This document shows positions 43,929 through 52,435 of a stretch of DNA of 64,000 bases, one piece after another. Position numbers and translations under genes: made by a program. The notes under the pieces were generated by a model. That model ran no database searches, was not told where the DNA came from, and saw only the letters and a list, made by a program, of their open reading frames with translations. This DNA comes from Cryobacterium sp. HLT2-28. Lineage in GTDB: Bacteria > Actinomycetota > Actinomycetes > Actinomycetales > Microbacteriaceae. The stretch covers positions 124,001 to 188,000 of the forward strand of contig NZ_SOFH01000023.1 of NCBI RefSeq assembly GCF_004402495.1, given 5' to 3'. Every line of letters starts with the position of its first letter. Within the stretch, counting starts at the first letter, position 1.

Positions 43929-44630
43929 ATGCAGTGGTGGAATAGTTTCGTGTCCTGGCTCACGGCAGCCAGCAATCAGACCATGGTGTTCAGCGCCGTG
44001 GTGCTCGTCGTCGCGATCATCGTGGCCAGCCTGCTGGCCGCGTGGATCTCCCGAGGAGCAATCCGCCACCTGCTCGCCCAGCATGATCGAGAGCTGAAGG
44101 CGGCCGTCATCGGCGCCCTGGTGGACGCGGCGACCGAGGCATCCGTCTGGAACTCGCTGAGCCCGCAGGAACAGGTCATGGCGGACCGCGCCGTCGGCCA
44201 GGCCGACATCCAGCTGCGCCTCCTGCCGATCAAGGGGTCGGCCGTGGCCGCGAATTGGGCCGCGCACCAGCTGGCCGAGCTCAAGCGCACCTCCGCCACC
44301 TTCGGCTACCAGCTTGAACCGGCTCTGCTCGAGTTCCGTGACCGTCTGATCGAATGGCAGCACAAGCCTGCTCGGGCGCGCAAGGTCTTCCTCAGCGACC
44401 TGGACCGGTGGAAGGTGGCGAACACCACCTCCGAGAAGAGCCTGCTCGCCGAGCAGGATGCGTGGGCCGCGCAACAACACCACGACCAGTACTCGACCCC
44501 GCAGGCTGCGCCGGTGCCGGCACCGTTGAACTACGCCACCACCCCGGCCTCACCGTCGACGGAGACCCAGCGCCTCCTCGACGACGTGCAGGCGCTCGAA
44601 GTGCGGCCCGCGCCGTACGCCGCGTCCTAG
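43929..44630 (+). CDS. Single-pass membrane protein of unknown function
   Basis: A 233-residue protein. One helix near the N-terminus (MVFSAVVLVVAIIVASLLAAWI, about residues 19-40) precedes a long cytosolic, mostly helical region rich in charged residues (LLAQHDRELKAAVIGALVDAA). The C-terminal 50 residues are Pro/Ala/Thr-rich. I know similar sequences only as hypothetical proteins of Micrococcales. ATG 43929 fits a leaderless mRNA behind TAAAGT; GTG 43920 is the alternative. It is convergent with nadE, 24 bp apart. Confidence 0.65.
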   Translation: MQWWNSFVSWLTAASNQTMVFSAVVLVVAIIVASLLAAWISRGAIRHLLAQHDRELKAAVIGALVDAATEASVWNSLSPQEQVMADRAVGQADIQLRLLPIKGSAVAANWAAHQLAELKRTSATFGYQLEPALLEFRDRLIEWQHKPARARKVFLSDLDRWKVANTTSEKSLLAEQDAWAAQQHHDQYSTPQAAPVPAPLNYATTPASPSTETQRLLDDVQALEVRPAPYAAS

Positions 44631-44654
44631 ATCCATCCGCCCTGACGATCCGCC

Positions 44655-45476
44655 CTAACGCCACCACTCATCGAACATCGACGCCGGCACGCGGCGCTTG
44701 TGCTCGGTGGCCAGGTAGCGCTTCTCGATGGCGTCGGCCACGGCATCGTCGACCTGGCGCCCCTCGAGGTAGTCGTCGATCTGCTCGTACCGCAGGCCCA
44801 GGTTGTCCTCGTCGGTCTGGCCGGGGGTGTCGTCGAGCAGGTCTGCGGTCGGCTGTTTCTGGTAGAGCCGCTCGGGGGCGCCGAGTTCGACCAGGAGCGC
44901 GCGCCCCTGCCGTTTGGTCAGCCCCGTGAGCGGCAGGATGTCCGTTCCGCCGTCTCCGTACTTGGTGAAGAACCCGGTGACCGCCTCGGCCGCGTGATCG
45001 GTGCCCACGACGAGGAGCCCCTGTGCGCCCGCGAGGGCGTATTGGGCGACCATCCGGGCGCGGGCCTTGACGTTGCCCTTGTCGAAGTCGGGGAGCTCCC
45101 GGCCCATGCTGACGAGGTATTCGGCGTCGATCCCGTCGACGGCGCGCTGGATGTTGAAGGCTGCGCTCGACTGGGGCCGGATGAATTCCAGGGCGAGCTG
45201 GGCGTCGTCCTCGTCGCGTTGCACCGCGTAGGGCAGGCGCACGGCGAGGAAGGTCGCCGGGTGCCCCTCGGCGGCCAGCTGCTCGACGGCAAGCTGGCAG
45301 AGCCGTCCGGCCAGGCTCGAATCCTGGCCGCCGCTGATCCCGAGCACGAGGCCCTTCGCCCCGGTGCGCCGGAGGTAGTCCACGAGGAACTGGGCTCTGC
45401 GGCGCAACTCGAGCGCCGGCTCAATGGTCGGGGACACGTTCAGTTCCGCGATGATTCGCGCCTGCACTTCTTGCAT
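44655..45476 (-). CDS. nadE: NAD+ synthetase, ammonia-dependent
   Basis: A 273-residue enzyme adenylating nicotinate adenine dinucleotide and amidating it with ammonia, the last step of NAD synthesis. The PP-loop is [12 protein letters not shown]. Also typical are [31 protein letters not shown], and [10 protein letters not shown] in the substrate loop. There is no glutaminase domain, so it uses ammonia, unlike the larger mycobacterial enzyme. ATG 45476 sits 6 nt after a TAGGTT box, which suggests a leaderless mRNA. Confidence 0.95.
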   Translation of the reverse strand: MQEVQARIIAELNVSPTIEPALELRRRAQFLVDYLRRTGAKGLVLGISGGQDSSLAGRLCQLAVEQLAAEGHPATFLAVRLPYAVQRDEDDAQLALEFIRPQSSAAFNIQRAVDGIDAEYLVSMGRELPDFDKGNVKARARMVAQYALAGAQGLLVVGTDHAAEAVTGFFTKYGDGGTDILPLTGLTKRQGRALLVELGAPERLYQKQPTADLLDDTPGQTDEDNLGLRYEQIDDYLEGRQVDDAVADAIEKRYLATEHKRRVPASMFDEWWR

Positions 45477-45482
45477 ACGACG

Positions 45483-45488
45483 AACCTA
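45483..45488 (-). promoter_or_regulatory. Candidate -10 box for leaderless nadE
   Basis: Minus-strand TAGGTT, then 6 nt, then ATG 45476; no ribosome site lies between. Confidence 0.5.
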
Positions 45489-45730
45489 CCAAGCACGCGG
45501 AGCCTCGGTCATTCCGTACATCGATTGCCAGCGTCCCCACAGCAGATCCCCCCGCCCCGCGACGGCCCCGGCGCCTCGTCGGCTGGTCACTCGCAGTGAC
45601 ACCGGCAGCAGTGCGCCCACCAGGCTGACAGGATCGCCGGATCCACCGGAGACCGACGGAGACAAGGCGGATTCAACCGGCGGAAGCAACACGTCGAGAC
45701 CGGAGTTGCGCGCAACGGACCGGTAGCGAG

Positions 45731-45760
45731 CGGTGGCCCGCCTGTGAAGGCGGACCACCG
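45731..45760 (-). terminator. Hairpin downstream of the CHRD-like gene
   Basis: The 13-nt arms 45731-45743 and 45748-45760 (CGGTGG...CCGCCT and AGGCGG...CCACCG) pair with one mismatch around GTGA, 37 nt after the stop of the leftward gene. Confidence 0.6.
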
Positions 45761-45797
45761 GCGATTGTTGCCCACGGCAGGTTCCTGGGCTGGTGAC

Positions 45798-46496
45798 TCA
45801 GTGCAGCACTCCGCAGGCGGCCGGGTCCGTCGCTTCTGCAGGCAGGTTCGGGTCGAGTTCGCTTGCACCTGAGCTGAAGTCATACTCGCCGTTGCCGTTG
45901 TAATCGATGCCGTGGATCACAACAACGCCTTCGCCCTTGCGGATGGCCTCGGCAATCTGTCTGGCTGTTCCGGCTCCGTCGGGCCCGGTGAAGCCCGTCC
46001 CCGCGACCGCGGTGATGCGGATGTTATCGCGGCTGTAGTCGTAGCTGCCGTCCTCGGACACCGGGAAACGCGTCACATCCAGGAAGCTGGCCGGAGTTGT
46101 GTCGCCCGTTGTGTTCAGCGAAACGACGACCGGTCCGTACGCCGGAATACCTTCCGCCGTGTTCACGCGGCCATCACCGTTGCTGTCCAGCGCCGGGGTG
46201 GGGCACTCGTGGAGCGCCTGGTCGCCGAAGTGGATGTGTTGCGCGTGCGGAGCGTCGGGTGTCAGCCCGGAGGCGTGCACGTCTATGTGCTTGATCCTCT
46301 GGTTGCGAATTGTCGCGGTAGCGATGCCGGATGCCCCAGAGCCGTTGAGTTCCGTGAGATCGGCGGTCAGCGTTACAGTTTTGCCTGGGCCTGCCGGTTG
46401 CGGAGTGTGCGCTTGCGCAGCGCCGGATCCGAGTGCGGCCACAGCGAGTAACGCAACGGTCGAAACTCCGAGTATCCCCATGGAATATCGTTTCAC
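45798..46496 (-). CDS. Exported CHRD-domain-like protein with calcium-loop motifs
   Basis: A 232-residue secreted protein. The signal peptide is clear (ILGVSTVALLAVAALGSGAAQA, cleavage near residue 29). The mature part begins with a beta-rich CHRD-like unit (TLTADLTELNGSGASGIATA and the HAQHIHFGD histidine cluster). Two EF-hand-like loops are present, DSNGDGRVNTAEG and DYNGNGEYDF. Cysteines at HECPTP and AACGVLH could form one disulfide. GTG 46496 follows AAGGAGA by about 7 nt. It opens the metal island and may bind metal in the envelope. The CHRD assignment is by pattern only. Confidence 0.7.
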   Translation of the reverse strand: MKRYSMGILGVSTVALLAVAALGSGAAQAHTPQPAGPGKTVTLTADLTELNGSGASGIATATIRNQRIKHIDVHASGLTPDAPHAQHIHFGDQALHECPTPALDSNGDGRVNTAEGIPAYGPVVVSLNTTGDTTPASFLDVTRFPVSEDGSYDYSRDNIRITAVAGTGFTGPDGAGTARQIAEAIRKGEGVVVIHGIDYNGNGEYDFSSGASELDPNLPAEATDPAACGVLH

Positions 46497-46517
46497 GATG
46501 GTCTCCTTGGTAAGCGG

Positions 46518-46575
46518 CCAACGGGGAGGTCCCGTTGGACTAGGTTGTTCACGGTAAACACTAATGAGGTTTAGT
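46518..46575 (-). promoter_or_regulatory. Leader hairpin and dyad upstream of the CHRD-like gene
   Basis: CCAACGGG (46518-46525) pairs with CCCGTTGG (46531-46538) just upstream of the ribosome site. Further out, ACTAA-N6-TTAGT (46560-46575) forms a dyad resembling, but not matching in spacing, the CTACTA-N7-TAGTAG sites of this island. Confidence 0.45.
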
Positions 46576-46789
46576 CACTTTAAGGGGCATGGGTGCCATT
46601 TTTTACCCACGCGTTTTACACCATTGCGTCGGGCAGACGAACATGACGGCCGAACTCCTCACCCGAGCGCTAAAGAAGTGGCGGTACCGGAGTCCAGCAA
46701 TCAATGCCGACCCGTTCATGAGAATGAGCCGGGATATTCGCTGGAAATAATCGGGGTGCCAGGCTCTCGAGCACCTTGACGAGCCCACT

Positions 46790-47281
46790 CAACGATCCCG
46801 CAGCGTGAAGTCCCAACTGCCTTCGGTGCCGACGGCTGACCTGATGAGCCGCTTCGACGAGACTGTTACCGATCCCGGGCTGCGGCTAGCAATCGTGAAG
46901 GAGTATGTGCGGAACTTGGTGGCGAACGGCGCGGACCCCGGGCGTCCCTGGCCGGGTAGCTGGTGGGCAGCGGCAACGGCAGGCACGACCTTGGCCGAGA
47001 TCAGGGCGGCAAACGAGTCAACCCCCTTGACGTCTATGCCGCCACCGGGACAGTGGGCTCAGCCTCGCCATGTGTGTTTGACACGAGCCACTTCCTTGAG
47101 GATCTGGTTCTCGTGGAACCCGTGCACCAGGCTGGCCTGCCGGTTCCGCCCGGGACGATCGGCGCCAGGATCCTGGTCACCGTCTGGTTCTCCCGCACCC
47201 TGCCGCTGATGCGCAATGAGAAGTCCGACAGCGTCGGTATCGACGTCCGTGAGCGCCGTCCTCGACGGCGTCCGCCTCGGG
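46790..47281 (+). pseudogene. Wreck of a PaaK/CoF-synthetase-like AMP-dependent ligase gene
   Basis: Two frames carry opposite ends of one protein. From about 46805 the first frame reads QLPSVPTADLMSRFDETVTD, then GADPGRPWPGSWWAAATAGT, which resembles the N-terminal region of phenylacetate-CoA-ligase/coenzyme-F390-synthetase-like proteins. From about 47013 another frame reads NPLDVYAATGTVGSASPC, then YxLEDLVLVEP-like FLEDLVLVEP, PVPPGTIGARILVTVWFSRT and LPLMRNEKSDSVGID, which matches their C-terminal adenylation region. The middle (normally over 200 residues) is missing and the frame shifts at about 46985. I infer internal deletion and decay. It runs convergently into csoR. Confidence 0.65.
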
Positions 47282-47605
47282 TCAGGAACGAACCAGCCGG
47301 GCGATCGCCTCCGAGGCCTCTTTGATCTTGAGGACCCCCTCTTCGCCTCCGGCGGCGACGGCGGACACGACGCAATGGTTCAGGTGGTCGTCGAGCAGGC
47401 CGAGCGCAACGGACTGCAAGGCGCTCGTCATCGCCGAAATCTGGGTGAGGATATCGATACAGTACTTCTCGTCGGAGACCATCCCCTGGATACCCCTGGC
47501 CTGCCCTTCGATCCGACGCAGCCGCTTGAGGTAGGCATCCTTGCCGGAGATATAGCCGTGATGAGCGGAATGCTCCCCGGTCGAGGCTTCGATTGACTCA
47601 CTCAT
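47282..47605 (-). CDS. csoR: Copper-sensing transcriptional repressor CsoR
   Basis: A 107-residue all-helical repressor that leaves DNA on binding Cu(I). The ligand set is Cys49 (KYCIDIL), His74 (DHLNH) and Cys78 (NHCVV), with the exact CsoR spacing of 25 and 4. The N-terminal YLKRLRRIEGQARGIQGMV is the DNA-binding helix. ATG 47605 starts the family-like region; the open frame beyond it is the promoter region. It is divergent from copZ-copA, with two palindromic operators between them, so it should repress both itself and the export genes. Confidence 0.95.
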   Translation of the reverse strand: MSESIEASTGEHSAHHGYISGKDAYLKRLRRIEGQARGIQGMVSDEKYCIDILTQISAMTSALQSVALGLLDDHLNHCVVSAVAAGGEEGVLKIKEASEAIARLVRS

Positions 47606-47680
47606 TGTCGTTCCATTCTCATCTCCACACCGGACCAAAACCACGCCGTCCGCGGTCCGGAATCTCATCGTCACATAATC

Positions 47681-47697
47681 ATACCCCACAGGGGTAT
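47681..47697. promoter_or_regulatory. CsoR operator 1
   Basis: ATACCCC-ACA-GGGGTAT is a perfect palindrome with a 3-nt centre, in the divergent csoR/copZ promoter region. Confidence 0.85.
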
Positions 47698-47707
47698 AAT
47701 TGTTTCG

Positions 47708-47723
47708 ATACCCCACAGGGGTA
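47708..47723. promoter_or_regulatory. CsoR operator 2
   Basis: ATACCCC-ACA-GGGGTA repeats operator 1 at a 27-bp interval, upstream of copZ. Confidence 0.85.
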
Positions 47724-47774
47724 GACGGCGAGAGTTCGCGAAAACGTCGCGGATCGAAAGGAACACTGAATCTT

Positions 47775-48101
47775 ATGCACACCACGAATGTGAACGACCT
47801 CGGCCTGACTGATGCATCCTGCACCTGCGATTCGCACTCAGATCACGGCGAAAGCACAACGGCACTCCCCCGCAACACGTCCACCGCAACTTACCGGGTG
47901 ACCGGGATGACCTGTTCGCACTGTGTCGCCAGCGTCACGGCGGAAGTCGGTAAATTGGCCGGCCCCGAGAATGTCACGGTCGCACTCGTCCCGGGTGGTG
48001 TCTCGGTGGTCACCGTCTCCAGTGCCGCCCCGCTCGACGCGGCCGCCGTGGCTGCCGCCATCGATGAAGCAGGCTACGAACTGGTCCCGGCGAGCTCATG
48101 A
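47775..48101 (+). CDS. copZ: Copper chaperone with heavy-metal-associated domain
   Basis: A 108-residue cytosolic protein with one HMA domain from about residue 38. The Cu(I)-binding motif is GMTCSHC, and the fold ends with [11 protein letters not shown]. The N-terminal 30 residues form an unusual extra metal-ligand segment, [12 protein letters not shown], not found in standard 68-70 residue CopZ. It should pass Cu(I) to CopA. The stop overlaps the copA start as ATGA. The start ATG 47775 has AAGGAAC upstream at a slightly long distance. Expression is governed by the two CsoR operators. Confidence 0.9.
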   Translation: MHTTNVNDLGLTDASCTCDSHSDHGESTTALPRNTSTATYRVTGMTCSHCVASVTAEVGKLAGPENVTVALVPGGVSVVTVSSAAPLDAAAVAAAIDEAGYELVPASS

Positions 48102-50389
48102 GCGGGGAGCAGGTCGACCTTCTCGTCGGCGGAATGACCTGCGCCTCCTGCGCGGCCCGGATCGAGAAGAAGCTCAACCGGATGCCCGGGGTCGAGGCCT
48201 CGGTGAACTACGCCACCGAGAAGGCCAGCGTCTTCCTCCCCGACGGCACAACCCTCGAGCAGGCCATCGCCGTGATCGAAGAGACCGGCTACACCGCCGA
48301 ACGACCCCGGCCGCCCAAAGCCACGGCACCCGACGCGCCCACCGAGCAGGACCGTGAGGTCGCGAGCCTGCGCCAGCGGCTGATCCTCTCCGCCGTGCTC
48401 GCCGCGCCCGTGCTGCTGCTCTCGATGATCCCGCCGCTGCAATTCAGCAACTGGCAGTGGCTGGCCCTGACCCTGGCCGCGCCCGTCGCCGTCTGGGGTG
48501 CCTGGCCCTTCCACCGTGCCGCCTGGGCCAACCTGCGCCACGGCGCGGCGACCATGGACACCCTGATCAGCATCGGCGTGCTCGCCGCCCTCGGCTGGTC
48601 GCTGTTCGCCCTGTTCTTCGGCACCGCCGGGATGCCGGGCATGACCATGAACTTCAGCCTCACCGCCAACCCGGAAGGCGGCGCGCACGAGATCTACCTC
48701 GAGGTCGCCTCCGCCGTCACCGTGTTCATCCTGGCCGGGCGTTACTTCGAGGCCCGCGCCAAGAAGCGCTCCGGCGCCGCCCTGAAAGCGTTGCTCGAAC
48801 TCGGAGCGAAGGAGACGACCCTCCTCCGGAACGGCATCGAGACCACCGTGCCGACCGCGTCCCTCGTCGTCGGCGACCTGTTCGTGGTGCGTCCGGGCGA
48901 GAAGATCGCCACGGACGGCACGGTCACCGAGGGCAACTCGGCGATCGACGCCAGCATGCTCACCGGCGAGTCCGTCCCCGTCGAGGTCGGCCCCGGCGCC
49001 GCCGTCGTCGGCGCCACCTTCAACTCGGGTGGGCGTCTGGTGATCCGGGCCACCCGGATCGGCGCAGACACCCAGCTCGCCCAACTCGGCCGCCTGGTCG
49101 AACAGGCGCAGACCGGCAAGGCGGAGGTGCAGCGCCTCGCCGACCGGGTGTCCGCCGTGTTCGTGCCCATCGTGATCGGGCTGGCACTGGCCACCCTGGT
49201 CGTCTGGCTCCTCCTCGGCGCCGGGCCCGTCGTGGCGTTCACCGCGGCCGTGGCCACCCTGATCATCGCCTGCCCGTGCGCGCTCGGCCTGGCAACACCC
49301 ACCGCGCTGCTGGTCGGCACCGGCCGCGGCGCCCAGCTGGGCATCCTGATCAAGGGCCCGCAGGTACTCGAATCCACCCGCCGGGTCGACACCATCGTGC
49401 TCGATAAGACCGGCACCGTCACCACCGGCCGGATGACCCTCGTCGCGACCGCCCCCACCGCCGGCACCACCGAGGCCGAGCTCCTCGGCCTCGCCGGCGC
49501 GGCGGAGACCGGTTCCGAACATCCGATCGCGAAGGCGATCGTGACCGGCGCCCGGGACCGGACCGGTGACCTGCCGACGCCGGAATCGTTCGCCTCGACC
49601 GACGGGCTCGGCGTGCAAGCCCTCATCGACGGGCGGGTCGTGCTCGTCGGCCGCCCCCACTGGCTGGCCGACCAGTGGGCCATCCCGCTCCCCTCCGACC
49701 TCCAGGCGGCGCTCTCCTCCTTCGAGGGCCAGGGTCGCACCGTGGTCGCCGTGGCCTGGGACGGTCAGGCGAAAGGCCTGATCGCCGTGTCCGACACGGT
49801 CAAGCCCACCAGCGCGGCCGCGATCGCCGAGTTCCGTCGCCTCGGCCTGCGCCCGGTGCTGCTCACCGGCGACAACGAGATCGTCGCCGCAGCCGTCGCC
49901 GCGGAAGTCGGCATCACCGAGGTGCGGGCCGGCGTCCTGCCCGCCGAGAAGGCCGAGGCCATCCGGCAACTTCAGAGCGAAGGGCGCGTCGTCGCCATGG
50001 TCGGCGACGGCGTGAACGACGCCGTCGCGCTGGCCACCGCCGACCTCGGCATCGCGATGGGAACCGGAACGGACGTCGCCATCGAGGCCAGCGACCTGAC
50101 CCTGGTACGCAGCGACCTGGTCGCGGCCGCGGACGCGATCCGACTCTCCCGACGCACCCTCGCCACCATCAAGGCAAACCTGTTCTGGGCCTTCGCCTAC
50201 AACGTGGCCGCGATTCCCCTCGCGATGCTCGGCCTGCTCAACCCGCTGATCGCCGGCGCCGCGATGGCACTGTCCTCGGTCTTCGTCGTCAGCAACAGCC
50301 TCCGCCTCCGCCGATTCCGCGGACTCACCCTGACCGTCGCGCCGACGCACACTGGCGCGCTGCACACCGAACCGGCCACCGTGACCTGA
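48098..50389 (+). CDS. copA: Cu(I)-exporting P1B-type ATPase
   Basis: A 763-residue membrane pump exporting Cu(I). The N-terminal HMA domain has GMTCASC (residues 12-18). Eight helices follow, with the transport motif CPC at 392-394 ([16 protein letters not shown]). The catalytic signatures are [18 protein letters not shown] (phosphorylated Asp436), SEHPIAKAI and [14 protein letters not shown]. Length and order match CopA. It is translationally coupled to copZ and under CsoR control. A 146-nt gap separates it from the next, differently controlled operon. Confidence 0.96.
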   Translation: MSGEQVDLLVGGMTCASCAARIEKKLNRMPGVEASVNYATEKASVFLPDGTTLEQAIAVIEETGYTAERPRPPKATAPDAPTEQDREVASLRQRLILSAVLAAPVLLLSMIPPLQFSNWQWLALTLAAPVAVWGAWPFHRAAWANLRHGAATMDTLISIGVLAALGWSLFALFFGTAGMPGMTMNFSLTANPEGGAHEIYLEVASAVTVFILAGRYFEARAKKRSGAALKALLELGAKETTLLRNGIETTVPTASLVVGDLFVVRPGEKIATDGTVTEGNSAIDASMLTGESVPVEVGPGAAVVGATFNSGGRLVIRATRIGADTQLAQLGRLVEQAQTGKAEVQRLADRVSAVFVPIVIGLALATLVVWLLLGAGPVVAFTAAVATLIIACPCALGLATPTALLVGTGRGAQLGILIKGPQVLESTRRVDTIVLDKTGTVTTGRMTLVATAPTAGTTEAELLGLAGAAETGSEHPIAKAIVTGARDRTGDLPTPESFASTDGLGVQALIDGRVVLVGRPHWLADQWAIPLPSDLQAALSSFEGQGRTVVAVAWDGQAKGLIAVSDTVKPTSAAAIAEFRRLGLRPVLLTGDNEIVAAAVAAEVGITEVRAGVLPAEKAEAIRQLQSEGRVVAMVGDGVNDAVALATADLGIAMGTGTDVAIEASDLTLVRSDLVAAADAIRLSRRTLATIKANLFWAFAYNVAAIPLAMLGLLNPLIAGAAMALSSVFVVSNSLRLRRFRGLTLTVAPTHTGALHTEPATVT

Positions 50390-50477
50390 CCTGCGGCTGG
50401 CTTCCGCCTCACAGGGCGCGCGTCGGTCTCGACGACTTGGGCAGGTCGCGCACTCTCAGCTTCGGGTCAGCTTCCAT

Positions 50478-50496
50478 CTACTAGATTAGTTAGTAG
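50478..50496. promoter_or_regulatory. BlaI-type operator, copy 1
   Basis: CTACTA-N7-TAGTAG, perfect dyad, 40 nt before the start of the CcdA-like gene. The same dyad recurs at 53101 and 55545. The regulator is inferred to be the BlaI-family protein encoded at 53161. Confidence 0.7.
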
Positions 50497-50535
50497 TTGG
50501 GTTGTCGTCCCAGCATTCCTGATCGGAGCTGGCCC

Positions 50536-51417
50536 ATGGAACAAATTCTGTTCTCGACAACGATTCTCGCGGCATTTCTCGGCGGTGTCGTCGCCCTGAT
50601 GGCGCCGTGCTGTGTGTCCGTGATGCTGCCGGCGTTTTTCGCCTCGAGCTTTCGAAGTCGCACCCAAATTCTGGGAATGACGCTCGTGTTCTCCGCCGGG
50701 ATCGCCACGATCATCCTGCCGATCGCCCTCGGTGCCGCGCTCGTGAGCCGAATCCTGTTCCAATACCACTTCGGCATCTTCAGCGTCGTCGGCCTGCTCA
50801 TGGTGGGGGTCGGCGTCGCCACCCTGCTCGGCTGGAAGTTGATGCTTCCGATGCCATCCGGGCGCGGTGGTGGAACCGGCATCGGATCCGTCTACAGCCT
50901 CGGGGTCTTCTCCGGTGCGGCTAGCGCCTGTTGTGCCCCGGTGCTGGCCGGCGTGGCAGCACTATCCGGGGCGGCGTCGTCGATCCCTGCCGCAGCTGTG
51001 GTGGGTGTGGCCTATGTCTTCGGCATGGTCGCACCATTGACCGTGTTGGCCCTGGTCTGGGACAAGAAAGACTGGGGCAGCAGTCGCGTGATGTCGGCAT
51101 CCGTGCCGCTCTGGCCCGGCTCGGGCAAGCGGATGCCGCTCGTGACGCTGGTATCGGGCGGGTTGATGGTTGCGATGGGAGCCATCACCATCGCGCTGGC
51201 AGTGCAGGGTCCCGGAATGGCACCCGACGGGTGGCAGGTCGAGGTCGCCGCCGCGCTCGGGCACAGCGCCGCGCTCATACTGCAGTTCCTGTCGTTCGTT
51301 CCCGGCTGGATCACCTCAGTCGCCGTATTCGCGGCGTTGGTCCTGCTCATTTGGCTGGCGTTGGCCAGCCGATCCCGGGCCAGCCGACCCGCGACGGAAT
51401 CGGCCCCGGCCGCCTAG
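50536..51417 (+). CDS. CcdA/DsbD-like membrane electron-transfer protein
   Basis: A 293-residue protein with about seven membrane helices, of the CcdA/DsbD core type that moves electrons from cytosolic thioredoxin to the outer face. The two redox helices are recognisable, but each carries a vicinal pair instead of one cysteine: MAPCCVSVMLPAF and SACCAPVLAGV. After the core come two more helices and a basic tail. ATG 50536 has GGAG 8 nt upstream. It begins a five-gene run (this gene, redoxin, glutaredoxin-like, DUF3105 protein, then blaI) and lies behind a BlaI-type operator. The acceptor is probably the redoxin encoded next. Confidence 0.8.
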   Translation: MEQILFSTTILAAFLGGVVALMAPCCVSVMLPAFFASSFRSRTQILGMTLVFSAGIATIILPIALGAALVSRILFQYHFGIFSVVGLLMVGVGVATLLGWKLMLPMPSGRGGGTGIGSVYSLGVFSGAASACCAPVLAGVAALSGAASSIPAAAVVGVAYVFGMVAPLTVLALVWDKKDWGSSRVMSASVPLWPGSGKRMPLVTLVSGGLMVAMGAITIALAVQGPGMAPDGWQVEVAAALGHSAALILQFLSFVPGWITSVAVFAALVLLIWLALASRSRASRPATESAPAA

Positions 51418-51476
51418 CAGCCCGAGCACGCGCACACCCCCACGGACACGAACACGAAAACGAAGGAATCCGAGTA

Positions 51477-52151
51477 ATGGCTTCACCCAGCACGACCCTC
51501 CCGCCGTCCGGCCCGATGAAGCGGACGACTCACCCGCGACTGTGGAGAACCCTGATCGTGATCGGCGTCCTCTCCGTGCTCCCAGCCATCTTCTTCGTCA
51601 CCCTGAACGCGCAGCCCACTCCGTCGGCGCCCACGGGCGCAGCAGTAGCCGCCAGTTACGCGGTCGGCAGTCCCGGTCCGGGCGAGAAGGCTCCCCCATT
51701 TTCCTTGCCCTCCACTGCGGGCGGGATCGTCAACCTCAGCGACTATCGGGGCAAATCGGTTCTCTTGTTCTTCCATGAGGGAATCGGTTGCCAGCCTTGC
51801 TGGGATCAGATCCGAGACCTGACCGCCGCTGACGAACAGTTGACGTCGGCCGGGATCGACGAACTCGTCACGATCACCAGCGGACCTGTCGACTTGATTG
51901 CTCAGAAGATGTCCGATGACAAGCTCACGGCATTGGCCCTGGCGGATACCAGGCTTGACGTCTCCATTGAGTACGACGCGAACAAATACGGCATGATGGG
52001 CGATTCCCGGAACGGTCACAGCTTTGTCCTGGTGGGCCCGACCGGTGACATCGAGTGGCGCGCGGACTACGGCGGCGCGCCCGATTTCACGATGTATGTG
52101 CCGTTGGAGCAGATCCTCTCCGATATGCAGGACGGCCGGTTGGCCTCGTGA
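51477..52151 (+). CDS. Membrane-anchored redoxin (TlpA/AhpC-TSA-like)
   Basis: A 224-residue protein. One helix (TLIVIGVLSVLPAIFFVTLNA, about residues 23-43) anchors it, leaving the thioredoxin-fold domain outside. The domain opens with GEKAPPFSLPSTAGG and has the active-site CxxC in EGIGCQPCWDQIRDL. Later NGHSFVLVGPTGDIEWRADYGG is typical of redoxins. ATG 51477 follows AAGGAA by 9 nt. It overlaps the next gene as GTGA. Partnering with the CcdA-like protein is inferred from order and topology. Confidence 0.85.
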   Translation: MASPSTTLPPSGPMKRTTHPRLWRTLIVIGVLSVLPAIFFVTLNAQPTPSAPTGAAVAASYAVGSPGPGEKAPPFSLPSTAGGIVNLSDYRGKSVLLFFHEGIGCQPCWDQIRDLTAADEQLTSAGIDELVTITSGPVDLIAQKMSDDKLTALALADTRLDVSIEYDANKYGMMGDSRNGHSFVLVGPTGDIEWRADYGGAPDFTMYVPLEQILSDMQDGRLAS

Positions 52152-52435
52152 CCCGGATCATCCTTTTGACCCAGGCTTCCTGCGTCTCCTGCGAGCAGGC
52201 AAAGATCGCACTTGCTCGGCTAGCCTTGGAGTTCCCCCTCGAAGTCGAAGAGATCCCTCTCGGCAGCGAAACCGGTCGGGCGCTGGCACTTCGACACGCT
52301 GTCGCCTTCGCTCCCGGAGTCCTCGTCGACGGTGCGCTCTTCAGCTACGGACGCCTCCCGGAAAAGAAATTGCGCCACCAACTCAGCCAACTCGTGAAGA
52401 TGACGGGCGCAGCCCGGACAGGAGCCTCCGAATGA
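52148..52435 (+). CDS. Glutaredoxin/thioredoxin-like protein
   Basis: A 95-residue cytosolic thioredoxin-fold protein with the motif CVSC near the N-terminus (ASCVSCEQAK) and the cis-Pro region AFAPGVLVDGALFSYGRLPEKKLR. It is shorter than thioredoxin and glutaredoxin-sized. It starts at GTG 52148, overlapping the redoxin stop, and ends overlapping the DUF3105 gene as ATGA, so three genes are translationally chained. It may donate electrons to the CcdA-like protein from the inside, or reduce metal-thiol adducts. Confidence 0.82.
   Translation: MTRIILLTQASCVSCEQAKIALARLALEFPLEVEEIPLGSETGRALALRHAVAFAPGVLVDGALFSYGRLPEKKLRHQLSQLVKMTGAARTGASE

Larger units (their letters stand above)
45477..45797. 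other. Non-coding stretch between nadE and the CHRD-like gene
   Basis: I see no convincing gene in these 321 bases. Open frames on both strands have no ribosome site and encode Arg/Ser-rich sequence. It contains the nadE promoter at the left and a hairpin at 45731-45760 at the right. Confidence 0.5.

Noticed and set aside
45486..45883. Open frames of 90-98 residues between nadE and the CHRD-like gene
   Set aside because: No ribosome site, Arg/Ser-rich content and overlap with a hairpin; treated as non-coding.
46564..46779. 71-residue plus-strand open frame
   Set aside because: It lies in the promoter region of the CHRD-like gene, with no ribosome site and no recognisable sequence.
48074..50365. 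763-residue minus-strand open frame over copA
   Set aside because: It mirrors copA almost base for base and has only biased composition. The copA frame has every P-type ATPase motif.
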